Notes under the pieces: generated by a model | Databases searched by the model: none | Told to the model about the DNA's origin: nothing | What the model saw: the letters and a program-made list of their open reading frames with translations, nothing else | Program-made: the position numbers and the translations under genes | From: an uncultured Lachnospiraceae bacterium | Lineage (GTDB): Bacteria > Bacillota > Clostridia > Lachnospirales > Lachnospiraceae | Assembly: GCA_902780405.1 (NCBI GenBank) | Contig: CACZFI010000001.1 | Location: forward strand, 186,001-250,000 | Length of the DNA: 64,000 nucleotides | Direction: 5' to 3' | In this document: positions 37,450-46,030 of the stretch, piece after piece | Layout of the letters: every line of letters begins with the position of its first letter | How positions within the stretch are numbered: the stretch's first letter is position 1

Positions 37450-37667
37450 GGATATATTCTTAAAAGACAGGAGAAACCGGAGAGCGATCATCCTGGAAGC
37501 AAAGAAATCGGATAAGGAATCCGACCCTTGATAAGGACTGCGACAAGGCGTAAAAGCAGATCGCAGATGAAGGGTATGCAGAGGGGACCCGTGGTTACGA
37601 ACAGGTACTTGCGTATGGAGTGGCATTCTTCCAAAAGCAGGCAAAGCTGAAGCTTCTGAGGGAATAA
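37382..37667 (+). pseudogene. Remnant of a PD-(D/E)XK nuclease-domain protein (DUF1703-like C terminus)
   Basis: Frame 2 reads a PD motif (PDIFLKDRRNRRAIIL, codons from 37448) followed by EAKKSDKE before a TGA at 37529. In the next frame LDKDCDKA, a stop, then KQIADEGYAEG and YGVAFFQKQAKLKLL run to TAA at 37665. Together these are the C-terminal end of the AAA-ATPase-like/PD-(D/E)XK family common in Lachnospiraceae, broken by a frameshift and an in-frame stop. The N-terminal ATPase part is missing. In the remaining gap, 37668-37906, I see only a weak hairpin and T run at 37802-37822. Confidence 0.7.
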
Positions 37668-37801
37668 ATCGATCAGCTTGAACTATTCATATGATGCTAA
37701 TGGAGATCCGATATGCGGTTGGTTTTGTGAGATTTGACAGGGGCTTTGCCATACGCTGTTTGTTTGGTCTGACATTGTGCAGAGATATGCCCGGCTGGAT
37801 G

Positions 37802-37822
37802 AGGGACAGGATCTCCCTTTTT
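37802..37822 (+). terminator. Weak possible terminator
   Basis: AGGGA and TCCCT pair around a 7-base loop and are followed by TTTTT. The stem is short, so the call is tentative. Confidence 0.35.
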
Positions 37823-37906
37823 TGCTGCAGGACATACTGTATCCGGTATAAAATGGAGATGATTTGTAACATCGGGTAGATTGTTTAGGTGCAGGCGGGG
37901 GTTACG

Positions 37907-38638
37907 ATGAGTACAAAGGTTATCACATATCTTTCATATTTCTATTTTTATTGTATATTTGGATGGGCTTATGAGACACTGGAAGTATCAATTCGAAAAA
38001 AGGAGCTTGTGAACAGAGGCTTTATGTTCGGACCATGGCTTCCCATCTACGGCTTTGGTGCAATGATCTATCTGTTGATCTGCATGCCGTTAAAGGCTTC
38101 TCCGATTCTTGTTTTTTTGTCCGGTATGATCACATCGACGATCATGGAATATATAGCCGGAGCCTTGCTACTGTACATCTTCAAGGTAAGGTATTGGGAT
38201 TACAGAAGGTTCAGGGTTCAGCTTCATGGACATATTTGTTTGATCGCTTCCCTGATCTGGGGGCTAGGAGCTCTTCTTTTTGTATATATTCTGCACGAGC
38301 CGGTTGTACATTTTATCGGGTGGATAAACCCTGAACTGGTGAGTGTGACAACGCTGATCATTACAGGTATTATGGGCTATGATTTTGCAAATTCATTGAG
38401 ACAGGCTCTGGATCTTCGGTCAATCCTGCTAAGTATGGAGGACATCCGTGATCAGATCAAGGAAAGAGTTGAGAAAAAACGCATGGAAATAAACGGACGT
38501 ATGGATGAATACAGAAAAGAAATTGAGAAGCACATAGAAGAGGCATCAAAAAAGATGCTTCACAGAAACCCAACAGCAAGCTTCGAAAAGTATAAAGAAT
38601 TATCTGATCAGATCAGAAGCAGATTCCGGAAAAAATAA
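37907..38638 (+). CDS. CmpB-like membrane protein (putative ABC transporter permease family)
   Basis: A 243-residue protein with four or five hydrophobic segments in the first 160 residues and a charged coiled-coil C terminus (about 175-243). The N-terminal YFYFYCIFGWAYET motif, NRGFMFGPWLPIYGFG and the central FKVRYWDY stretch are typical of the family annotated as putative ABC transporter permease (ABC_trans_CmpB). No ATPase is adjacent and the name is not supported by experiments I know of. The ATG at 37907 is preferred over a GTG at 37889 because of the preceding GGCGGGG and the position of the hydrophobic domain. Confidence 0.75.
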   Translation: MSTKVITYLSYFYFYCIFGWAYETLEVSIRKKELVNRGFMFGPWLPIYGFGAMIYLLICMPLKASPILVFLSGMITSTIMEYIAGALLLYIFKVRYWDYRRFRVQLHGHICLIASLIWGLGALLFVYILHEPVVHFIGWINPELVSVTTLIITGIMGYDFANSLRQALDLRSILLSMEDIRDQIKERVEKKRMEINGRMDEYRKEIEKHIEEASKKMLHRNPTASFEKYKELSDQIRSRFRKK

Positions 38639-38733
38639 AGTATGGGGTGACACACTTTCATTCCTCCCAAATGCCGGATGTGCTCAAAGGTATTTTGAGT
38701 ACATGGTGAGCCATGCGCATTTTGTTCCTTTTC

Positions 38734-38762
38734 TTGATAATTCTCCCGATTTTTAATATAAT
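38734..38762 (+). promoter_or_regulatory. Sigma-A promoter of the aldo/keto reductase gene
   Basis: TTGATA (38734-38739) and TATAAT (38757-38762) are 17 bases apart. Confidence 0.8.
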
Positions 38763-38810
38763 ATACCCATAAATTTGAATCCTCGGATATGAATAAGGAG
38801 GTACCGTTTT

Positions 38811-39932
38811 ATGGAGAAGAAAAAACTCGGCTTTGGCCTGATGCGACTGCCGTCGCTTGACCCGAACAATCCCGGAGACATTGATTTCGAAGAAGCAAGT
38901 CGCATGGTAGACTCCTTTCTTGAGCAAGGCTTTACCTACTTTGATACTGCGTGGATGTACTGTGCGTTTCAGAGTGAGTCGGCCACCAAGAAGATTCTGG
39001 TGGACCGTTATCCGAGAGATGCATTTACGCTTGCGACGAAGCTTCATGCGGGATTCTTGCAGACGAAGGAAGACAGAGATAAGATTTTCAATGCGCAGTT
39101 AGAGAAGACCGGCGCCGGATACTTTGATTATTATCTTCTTCATGATATGGGAGAGGATCACTATAAGGTTTATACCAAGTTGGATTGCTTTGAGTGGATC
39201 AAGGAGAAGAAAGCACAGGGGCTCGTGAAGCATATCGGATTTTCCTGCCATGATACGGCGGATTTTCTCGATCGTGCTTTGACGGAGCATCCCGAGTTTG
39301 AGTTTGTTCAGCTTCAGATCAACTATCTGGATTGGGACAGTCCCGCCATTCAGTCCAGGAAGTGCTATGAGGTGGCTAAGAAGCATGGCAAACCCGTGAT
39401 CGTTATGGAACCGGTGAAGGGCGGAACCCTTGCCAAGGTCCCGGATGCTGTAGCGGAACTGTTTAAGAACTACAATCCCGAGGCGTCGATTCCCTCATGG
39501 GCGGTTCGTTTTGCGGCAAGCTTGGACGGTGTTATGATGGTGCTTTCCGGTATGAGCAATATGGAGCAGATGCTCGATAATACCTCCTACATGAAAGACC
39601 TGGTACCCGTATCCGATGAGGAAAAACTGATCATCAAGCAGGCGGTTGCCATGATCAATTCCAACATCGCAATTCCCTGCACAGGCTGTTCCTATTGTGT
39701 GGACGGCTGTCCCATGAAGATCGCAATTCCGAAATACTTCTCCTTGTACAACGCGGATCTGCAGGAGGTTAAGGAGAAGGGCTGGACACCGCAGGGTGAA
39801 TACTATGACAGACTCACCGAGAACTTCGGAAAGGCCAGTGCCTGCGTGGGATGCGGACAGTGTGAGGGTGTATGTCCTCAGCACCTGCCCATTATCAAGG
39901 ATTTGAAACTGGTAGCCGAGCATTTTGAGTAA
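38811..39932 (+). CDS. Aldo/keto reductase with C-terminal 2x[4Fe-4S] domain
   Basis: The first 280 residues are an aldo/keto reductase barrel, starting with KLGFGLMRLP and containing FDTAWMY and DYYLLHDMG. The C-terminal 90 residues carry two ferredoxin-like clusters, CTGCSYCVDGCP and CVGCGQCEGVCP, each with the C-x2-C-x2-C-x3-C spacing. Proteins of this fused form are common in anaerobic Firmicutes; the electron donor is probably ferredoxin or NAD(P)H and the substrate is not known. AAGGAGG lies before the ATG. It stands 15 bases before the next gene. Confidence 0.92.
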   Translation: MEKKKLGFGLMRLPSLDPNNPGDIDFEEASRMVDSFLEQGFTYFDTAWMYCAFQSESATKKILVDRYPRDAFTLATKLHAGFLQTKEDRDKIFNAQLEKTGAGYFDYYLLHDMGEDHYKVYTKLDCFEWIKEKKAQGLVKHIGFSCHDTADFLDRALTEHPEFEFVQLQINYLDWDSPAIQSRKCYEVAKKHGKPVIVMEPVKGGTLAKVPDAVAELFKNYNPEASIPSWAVRFAASLDGVMMVLSGMSNMEQMLDNTSYMKDLVPVSDEEKLIIKQAVAMINSNIAIPCTGCSYCVDGCPMKIAIPKYFSLYNADLQEVKEKGWTPQGEYYDRLTENFGKASACVGCGQCEGVCPQHLPIIKDLKLVAEHFE

Positions 39933-39947
39933 AAGAGGGAATTTGGC

Positions 39948-40598
39948 TTGATCGAATTTGTGTCAAATGACCCAAAACTGACAGAGTTGATAAAAGGCCG
40001 GATGGATACTTCCGGCCTTTTGGTGCATAGAATCGTAGATTTTTCCTACGGAGCGACAGGGGAGAACTTAGAAGCTGATACCTGTTATACCGTGAACCGG
40101 ATCGCTTCGGACAGGGATCTTTATCCCGATCTTTTATATGATTTTCCGTGGAAGGAAGCAATGTCTGCCGAAGAGACGGTAGGAGAAGGCGCAGGTACGC
40201 CGGTGATCGTAGAACCCGGTATCGTGCAGCGTTTCAGGTCGTATGCGTCACTATATTCGTATGACAGGATTCATATATTCCGCCATACCTCGGAGCAAGT
40301 AAGCAAGGAGGTGCTTTCCGTCTGTGAAAGCATTATTTCCTTTCTGGCACAGGTTCCCGATGAAAGACCTGTATCATCTTCACCGGATGAAGCGTGGATC
40401 GAACGTCTTTCGGATGATATGATGCTTACGGTCACCCTGCGGAATCGTCTGAAGCAGATCCTTCTGTATGCGGGACTCACGCAAAGAGAGGAAGCGGAAA
40501 GACGGATCAAAGAGCTCTATCATAAGGGAAGTCTTCCTTGCGGGAATAAAATCGAAGGGAGGCGGATGCTTGATGCAATCGAACAGGAACTGCTATAA
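39948..40598 (+). CDS. Protein of unknown function linked to the SPL-like gene
   Basis: I do not recognise this 216-residue soluble protein. It starts with TTG at 39948, with GAGGGA about 7 bases upstream; no better in-frame start is near. It has no signal peptide or membrane segment, a mixed N-terminal half and a basic helical C terminus with the pattern LYAGLTQREEAERRIKELYHKG. Its last 26 bases overlap the start of the radical SAM gene, so the two are coupled and may act together, for instance as a partner or regulator. Confidence 0.7.
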   Translation: MIEFVSNDPKLTELIKGRMDTSGLLVHRIVDFSYGATGENLEADTCYTVNRIASDRDLYPDLLYDFPWKEAMSAEETVGEGAGTPVIVEPGIVQRFRSYASLYSYDRIHIFRHTSEQVSKEVLSVCESIISFLAQVPDERPVSSSPDEAWIERLSDDMMLTVTLRNRLKQILLYAGLTQREEAERRIKELYHKGSLPCGNKIEGRRMLDAIEQELL

Positions 40599-41619
40599 AA
40601 AGCATTTCTCCCGGATCTACGTAGAAAAAGCTGCTTTTGATTATCCGATCGCAAAGGAGATTCTTTCCGGATTCCCGGATGCAATTGTTGTAGAAATCCG
40701 CCACTACAAGGATCTTTTCAACCGACCGGGACAGGATGCATCGATGCAAAGGCATTCGCGGAGCCTGATTCTGGCTGTGGAGAGACCTCCGTTTCTCTAT
40801 CCCGGAGCCAGGGTGTGTCAGGACTTCGGCAATGACGCGTTCTATTATACATCCACGGTGAAAAACTGTCTCTTTTCCTGCGACTACTGCTATATGCAGG
40901 GGATGTATCAGACGGCTTATCCCGTGATCTTTGTGAATTTTGATGACTACCTTTCCGAGATCGACCGGATGTCGGTGTCGAAGAAACTTTATATTTGTCT
41001 TTCTTATGACACGGATCTGATCGCAATGGATGGGCTTACGGGTTATCTCGGACGGTGGATCGATGCGCTTTCGTTAAGACCGTGCGTGACGGCGGAAGTT
41101 AGAACCAAGGGGGCGCCGCAGTTTCTTAGGCCGCTTCCGAACGTGATCTATGCGTATACAAGCTCACCCGAGCGTGTTGCGGCCCTGTATGAGAAGGGAA
41201 CACCGGCCGTATCGGCTCGCCTTGAATCTGCAGGCAGGGCAATCCTTGACGGAGCAAGAGTGAGGCTTTGCTTTGATCCCATGATCTACATCAGGGACTG
41301 GAAGAAGGCGTACGACGATATGCTTACACAGGTGAGCGAGTATCTTTCGTTTGAGAAGCTTGAGGATGTTTCCGTGGGCGGGTTTCGCATGCCGAAGGAG
41401 TTTATCAGACATTTAAGAAAACAGCATCCGGATTCTGCCGTCGTACAGTATCCGTTTGAGAATTCGGACGGCATTTGCCATTATCCGAAAGCTTTGGAAG
41501 AGGAAATGATCGGTTATTTATCGGATGCACTTGCCGAAAGGATGCCAAAGGAGAAGATCTTCGTGATCAAGCAGGAAGAAGGAGAAGAGGTATGGAACAA
41601 AGGAAATGCGCAGTCGTAA
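40573..41619 (+). CDS. Spore photoproduct lyase-like radical SAM protein
   Basis: A 348-residue radical SAM protein. The cluster cysteines C99, C103 and C106 have the C-x3-C-x2-C spacing in NCLFSCDYCYMQGMY, and the fold matches the SPL family, which reverses the thymine spore photoproduct. In SPL a conserved Cys (Cys141 in Bacillus subtilis) donates a hydrogen atom; by hand alignment around SYDTDLIAMDGLTG the equivalent position seems to be Tyr, so this may not be a true SPL. The ATG at 40573 follows GGGAGG and overlaps the upstream gene; the next gene, an SDR, overlaps its end by 28 bases. Confidence 0.8.
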   Translation: MQSNRNCYKKHFSRIYVEKAAFDYPIAKEILSGFPDAIVVEIRHYKDLFNRPGQDASMQRHSRSLILAVERPPFLYPGARVCQDFGNDAFYYTSTVKNCLFSCDYCYMQGMYQTAYPVIFVNFDDYLSEIDRMSVSKKLYICLSYDTDLIAMDGLTGYLGRWIDALSLRPCVTAEVRTKGAPQFLRPLPNVIYAYTSSPERVAALYEKGTPAVSARLESAGRAILDGARVRLCFDPMIYIRDWKKAYDDMLTQVSEYLSFEKLEDVSVGGFRMPKEFIRHLRKQHPDSAVVQYPFENSDGICHYPKALEEEMIGYLSDALAERMPKEKIFVIKQEEGEEVWNKGNAQS

Positions 41620-42287
41620 CGGGGGCTTCTTCGGGGATCGGACGTGAGATTGCAAGGATGCTTTCTCTTGAAGGTTATGATGTGGTCGGCATCGGTAGGG
41701 ATTTTACCGAATCTGACACGTCCTTTCGCAGGATACCCCTAGATCTTCTGGATGAGAAGGCACTCGGGAATGTCATCAGAGAAATCAAAGCATCCGGTAC
41801 GGTGACGGGACTTGTGAATGCTGCCGGCGTTGCATACTACGGACTTCATGAGGATGTTCCGGAAGCGCATATTCGTGAGATTGCACGGGTCAATCTTGAG
41901 ATTCCGATGATCCTTGCTTCGGCCTTTCTTCCGATGATTCGAGAGAATAAAGGATTCATCGTGAATATATCCTCCGTGACGGCAGCAGGGCCGAGTCCTC
42001 ATGCCGCAGCTTACGGAGCAACAAAGGCAGCGCTTTCACATTTCTCCGATACGCTGTTTGCGGAGGAACGAAAGCACGGTGTTCGGGTGATCAATGTCGA
42101 ACCGGATCTTACAGAGACCAAACTCTACCGAAGCGCAGATTTTACGACATCTGCGGATGAGGATGCCAGACTTGTGCCGGGAGACGTGGCTGCGGTAGTC
42201 AGAGATGCTTTATCTTCCCGTTCGGGTGTTTGCATCCGATCGATCCGCCTCTCGCCGCAAAAGAATAAAATCGAGCGTTTAAAATGA
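41592..42287 (+). CDS. Short-chain dehydrogenase/reductase
   Basis: The 231-residue SDR has the NAD(P)-binding motif TGASSGIG near the N terminus, NAAG, a catalytic serine in NISSVTA and the YGATK tyrosine-lysine pair. The ATG at 41592 follows AAGAAGGAGAAGAGG and lies inside the end of the radical SAM gene. The substrate is not predictable. The overlap of three unrelated genes suggests one translational unit, but a shared pathway is only an inference. Confidence 0.88.
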   Translation: MEQRKCAVVTGASSGIGREIARMLSLEGYDVVGIGRDFTESDTSFRRIPLDLLDEKALGNVIREIKASGTVTGLVNAAGVAYYGLHEDVPEAHIREIARVNLEIPMILASAFLPMIRENKGFIVNISSVTAAGPSPHAAAYGATKAALSHFSDTLFAEERKHGVRVINVEPDLTETKLYRSADFTTSADEDARLVPGDVAAVVRDALSSRSGVCIRSIRLSPQKNKIERLK

Positions 42288-42373
42288 TAAATGTGTATGT
42301 TATGTGACTTCATAAACGCTATTATTTGACATATCAAGCGGGTAGTTTTGTTTAGATCCAAGGAGAAACAGGT

Positions 42374-45300
42374 ATGGACGATTATTTATTCAAGAAAAAT
42401 GCAAATCTGATCCAGGTATCCGAAGAGCAGAAGGAAACCAATATAAACAGATTGGTGAATGTTTCCGATGATCTGACTGCGGATGCGGCCAAAAAAAGCG
42501 TATGGGCCGCCGATCAGGTTGTGAAGAATATGGAACAGACGGGAGCAACGAAGCTTACGGAAGAAAAACAGGTGCGTCTGCGCGGTCTTTCCGCCAGAAG
42601 CAGTTCCGCCAATCTGCTTTATACGCAAAAGGGCTCCGACTCCGTTGAAATGTCCAGGATCAAATATTATGTTGAAGGCGTAGAGCTGCTTCTTACAACC
42701 AACAGGGACAAAGAGCTTACCGGAGCGTTCCTGGATGAACTGGATGCAATGATGCATCTTGCCAGCGTTTCCTGCAGGAGTTATATTGACAACCCGAAGA
42801 AGAGAGAGAATGACAGAAAGCGTAACGTGCGCATGACGTATCGCGGCCTGCTTTTTGAAATCTCAAGGATCCATATGCTTAGGAAGGACATCGATGCCGG
42901 AAAACTCGGACAGAAGAAGGTTTCGGATGTGTTTGTGACCGTCAAGGGCAAGATTCCGGCAGCAAAGTACTATAAGCAGGATCAGGCGGCGAGAACGATC
43001 GGCAAAGATGCGAAGAAAGCCGTAGGCTTCTTCAGCTTTTCCTTTGATCCCTATAAGACCCTTCGTAAAGTGAAGGATAAGCCCGAAGAATACAAGAAGG
43101 CATGCGAAGGTCTGCTCAATCTTAGAAACACATTGAGAACATTTTCAAAGAATCGCGCCGATTCGGCAGAACTTGTTTTGAACGGAAAGAAGATCATCGT
43201 TCTTCAAAAGCCGGACGGCAGTCTTTATATTGTGGACAATCGTGTGGAACAGCCGTTGGATCTTACTGTGGATGCAGTGGTTGACAGAATTGAAAGTGAG
43301 ATCATCGAGCACGATGAAAACTACGGAAAGGAAGCGGTATGGAACATCTTTCTGGATATCAATCCAAACGCCAAAGATGTAACACCGGCCGATATTCAGC
43401 GTATCAACAATCTCTGTGTTTCCCTGATCCGCAAGAAGACGGGCGGAGAGGACAACGATTACGGAAATATTCCTTCGAGACTTCTCTTTAAATGGGCCAG
43501 AGGTCTTGCACTCGAGATCCTTACACCGGAAAAAGTTGAAGCAGAATACAAGGCGATAGAGGAAAACCTTCTGTCTCATGTAAACGACCGTGTTACGGCG
43601 GAGATGGAGGAAAAACTGAATGCCGAGCAGATCGATGCTACCGTTACGATCAAGAAGGAAGAGGAAGCACCGGTTGAAGATGAAGAAAAACACTGGGACG
43701 CTGACGAAAGCAAGCTGATCAATATGATCGCTGATATTTTCTTTGATGCGGATACCATGTCGGCAGACCGCCTCACGGATGCACATACGGATGACGAGGA
43801 GAGTATGCGTAAGCGTCTTGCCAAGCACGGCGATGCTTTTAAAATGGTTGTCGAAGATCCGAAAATCATGGATAAGCTGGTAGACAGACTCCCCCTTCCC
43901 GATATTAAGATGATGATCGGCGGACGGAGAACAAATATCAAAGATTTCATGAAGGAATGCTTTGTCAGTGTGTTTGAGTCAGATGAGATCAAGCGTATTA
44001 AATCCTGGCATATGACCGGCATGGTGGTTGCCGCTTTCGGTGCGCCGGACATAAGCTTTTTGCCGCAGATTGCACTTGAACCGATCAAGGATGTTTTAAG
44101 AAGTATTACAAAAGCCATGAAAGACATGGTAAATAAGGTTACGGGCAAGCTTCAGGATGTGGCGAAGGAAATCGCGGATGATACATTTACGGAAAATCAG
44201 GATCCGCTTGTTGCCGCACCCGACACCCTCGAGGGTATGCTGGATCAGCTTACCAGAGGCGGAGCTGCCCAGAGCCGCTTTAACAAGAATATCATGTACA
44301 ATTACTTTAAGGATGCGTCCTTTATGGATAAGCGTTCCATGATGGCATCCATGGTACGAAACGCAAAGCCCGAGGCTTCCTATGTGCCGAGTGATGCGGA
44401 ACTGATCGACGATCTGAAACAACAACCGGAGAATCGCGGACTCTTTCAATCCGGATATCTCACTTACGGAGAGAGATCAAAACTGCAGATTTACAGACAT
44501 AAGAAGACACAGTCCAATGTCTGTGTCAGCCTGCTCGGCGGTATGTTAAAAGGCGCAGGCCCGCTGATGCAGAAGATGGTGCAGGGACTTCCGGCATCCA
44601 TCCTTCCGAAGGAGATGGTGGATGCGATTCAGGATATGAAGTCGAACTTAAATCCGATTCCGGAAAACATAGTGAAGCTTAAGATGGCTTCCATCGTTGC
44701 TGCTTCCGGGGACGCCATCAGCAGGATCGAAGTGGAAAAGTCTCTCGGAGCGGCATCCATCGGCCAGGCATTTCTCTGCACGGTTTACGGAAAGAAGTTT
44801 CCGGAAGGAAAGAAGGTTGTTATAAAGTTGCTTCGTTCCGATGCGAGAAACCGCATGCAGCGCGAGGCAAAACTTATGAAGAAATATGCCAAGGATGCTG
44901 ATGCAACGGGCAGCGTATTAAAGAGTTTTAACGGCCAGTTCAAGGGTTTCATGAAGGAACTTGATCTGATCAACGAGGCCAAAAATGTAAAAGACGGCGA
45001 TGCATTCGACGGAAAACTGCCTTCTGTTACATCGATGAAGACCTCCAATCTTGTAAGCCCCGGCGCAGACTACATTATGCTCGAGGTTGCCGAGGGTGAA
45101 ACGGTGGATCGTTACCTCAAAAAGTCGGAAGAAAAACTCGATGAGATCAAGAAGCCCTTCTATGTACAGCAGAAGATCGGTGACAAGACGATCGTAAACC
45201 GCAGGAAGATGGAAGTCTTTATGAGGAACAGGGATAAGGTCGATGAGAGTATCAACGCACTGAAAAATGAGATTCAGGAGCTTGAAAAAAGAAGAGATCA

Positions 45301-45940
45301 TGTTCTCGGCGTCTGTGAGGTTACCATCAAGGAAGCTGTAGTCGGTACCGGATTCTATCACGGAGACCTGCATGCCGGCAATATCATGGTTACGGATCAA
45401 AAGGCAACCGTCATCGATTTCGGTAATGCGGTACGGCTTACAAAGAAGGTCAGCAAACAGATCACACAGCTTTCGGTTGCAGCCATGACAAGCAATACGG
45501 CTCTGTTTTTGGAGAGCTTTGAGGCTATCCTTCAGGAGGAAAATCGCAATCTTACACTTTCGCAGCAGCAGAAGGATGCACTTCGCACAGAGTTCCAGAG
45601 AATCCTTGTGATGGGAACGGAAGCCAAGATGGGCGAGCGACTGATGGTCTGCATGCTGAAAGCCCAGGATATGGGATATACGATTCCTTCATCGGTATTT
45701 AACTTCGCGCAGGGTCAGATGAGACTTATGAATACCGTAAATGAAATAAACGAGAAGATTGAAAAGTACAGAAATACAATCGATGAACTCCAGAAACTTT
45801 CCTTCAAAACGGGTGAGATTCCCGGAAATGCGGATAAGGATTACTGCCATGTGATGAAGAACCTTGTAAAAGACAAGACTTTTGTGGCAAAACTTGCAAC
45901 CACCGTGGGCGTGGGTGCATTAAAGAAACTTGCAAAGTGA
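42374..45940 (+). CDS. Giant UbiB/ABC1-like atypical kinase with 700-residue N-terminal domain
   Basis: This 1188-residue protein ends in a UbiB/ABC1 (ADCK-like) kinase domain: the Ala-rich ASIGQ loop at 794-798, the ATP lysine K818 in VIKLL, the catalytic loop HGDLHAGN at 996-1003 and DFG at 1015-1017. UbiB domains normally occur in proteins of 450-560 residues. The first 720 residues are mostly helical, charged and have no domain I recognise; there is no signal peptide. AAGGAG lies before the ATG. It has no operon partners, with 86 bases upstream and putP downstream under its own promoter. Lachnospiraceae generally lack ubiquinone, so the usual coenzyme Q role is unlikely. Substrate and function are unknown. 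Confidence 0.85.
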   Translation: MDDYLFKKNANLIQVSEEQKETNINRLVNVSDDLTADAAKKSVWAADQVVKNMEQTGATKLTEEKQVRLRGLSARSSSANLLYTQKGSDSVEMSRIKYYVEGVELLLTTNRDKELTGAFLDELDAMMHLASVSCRSYIDNPKKRENDRKRNVRMTYRGLLFEISRIHMLRKDIDAGKLGQKKVSDVFVTVKGKIPAAKYYKQDQAARTIGKDAKKAVGFFSFSFDPYKTLRKVKDKPEEYKKACEGLLNLRNTLRTFSKNRADSAELVLNGKKIIVLQKPDGSLYIVDNRVEQPLDLTVDAVVDRIESEIIEHDENYGKEAVWNIFLDINPNAKDVTPADIQRINNLCVSLIRKKTGGEDNDYGNIPSRLLFKWARGLALEILTPEKVEAEYKAIEENLLSHVNDRVTAEMEEKLNAEQIDATVTIKKEEEAPVEDEEKHWDADESKLINMIADIFFDADTMSADRLTDAHTDDEESMRKRLAKHGDAFKMVVEDPKIMDKLVDRLPLPDIKMMIGGRRTNIKDFMKECFVSVFESDEIKRIKSWHMTGMVVAAFGAPDISFLPQIALEPIKDVLRSITKAMKDMVNKVTGKLQDVAKEIADDTFTENQDPLVAAPDTLEGMLDQLTRGGAAQSRFNKNIMYNYFKDASFMDKRSMMASMVRNAKPEASYVPSDAELIDDLKQQPENRGLFQSGYLTYGERSKLQIYRHKKTQSNVCVSLLGGMLKGAGPLMQKMVQGLPASILPKEMVDAIQDMKSNLNPIPENIVKLKMASIVAASGDAISRIEVEKSLGAASIGQAFLCTVYGKKFPEGKKVVIKLLRSDARNRMQREAKLMKKYAKDADATGSVLKSFNGQFKGFMKELDLINEAKNVKDGDAFDGKLPSVTSMKTSNLVSPGADYIMLEVAEGETVDRYLKKSEEKLDEIKKPFYVQQKIGDKTIVNRRKMEVFMRNRDKVDESINALKNEIQELEKRRDHVLGVCEVTIKEAVVGTGFYHGDLHAGNIMVTDQKATVIDFGNAVRLTKKVSKQITQLSVAAMTSNTALFLESFEAILQEENRNLTLSQQQKDALRTEFQRILVMGTEAKMGERLMVCMLKAQDMGYTIPSSVFNFAQGQMRLMNTVNEINEKIEKYRNTIDELQKLSFKTGEIPGNADKDYCHVMKNLVKDKTFVAKLATTVGVGALKKLAK

Positions 45941-45947
45941 TACGACT

Positions 45948-45975
45948 TTGCAAGGTGCCATCGTTATGCTATAAT
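45948..45975 (+). promoter_or_regulatory. Probable promoter of putP
   Basis: TTGCAA (45948-45953) and TATAAT (45970-45975) are 16 bases apart. A perfect 9-bp dyad, CTTGCAAAG with CTTTGCAAG (45930-45954), covers the -35 region and could be an operator. Confidence 0.6.
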
Positions 45976-46030
45976 ATCTGACTGAGTGTTCCGTATAGCT
46001 AAGGAGAACACGGAGGGAGGATATTTAGAT

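Noticed and set aside
37691..37879. 62-codon ORF after the nuclease remnant
   Set aside because: It has no convincing ribosome binding site, an odd composition and no recognisable features.
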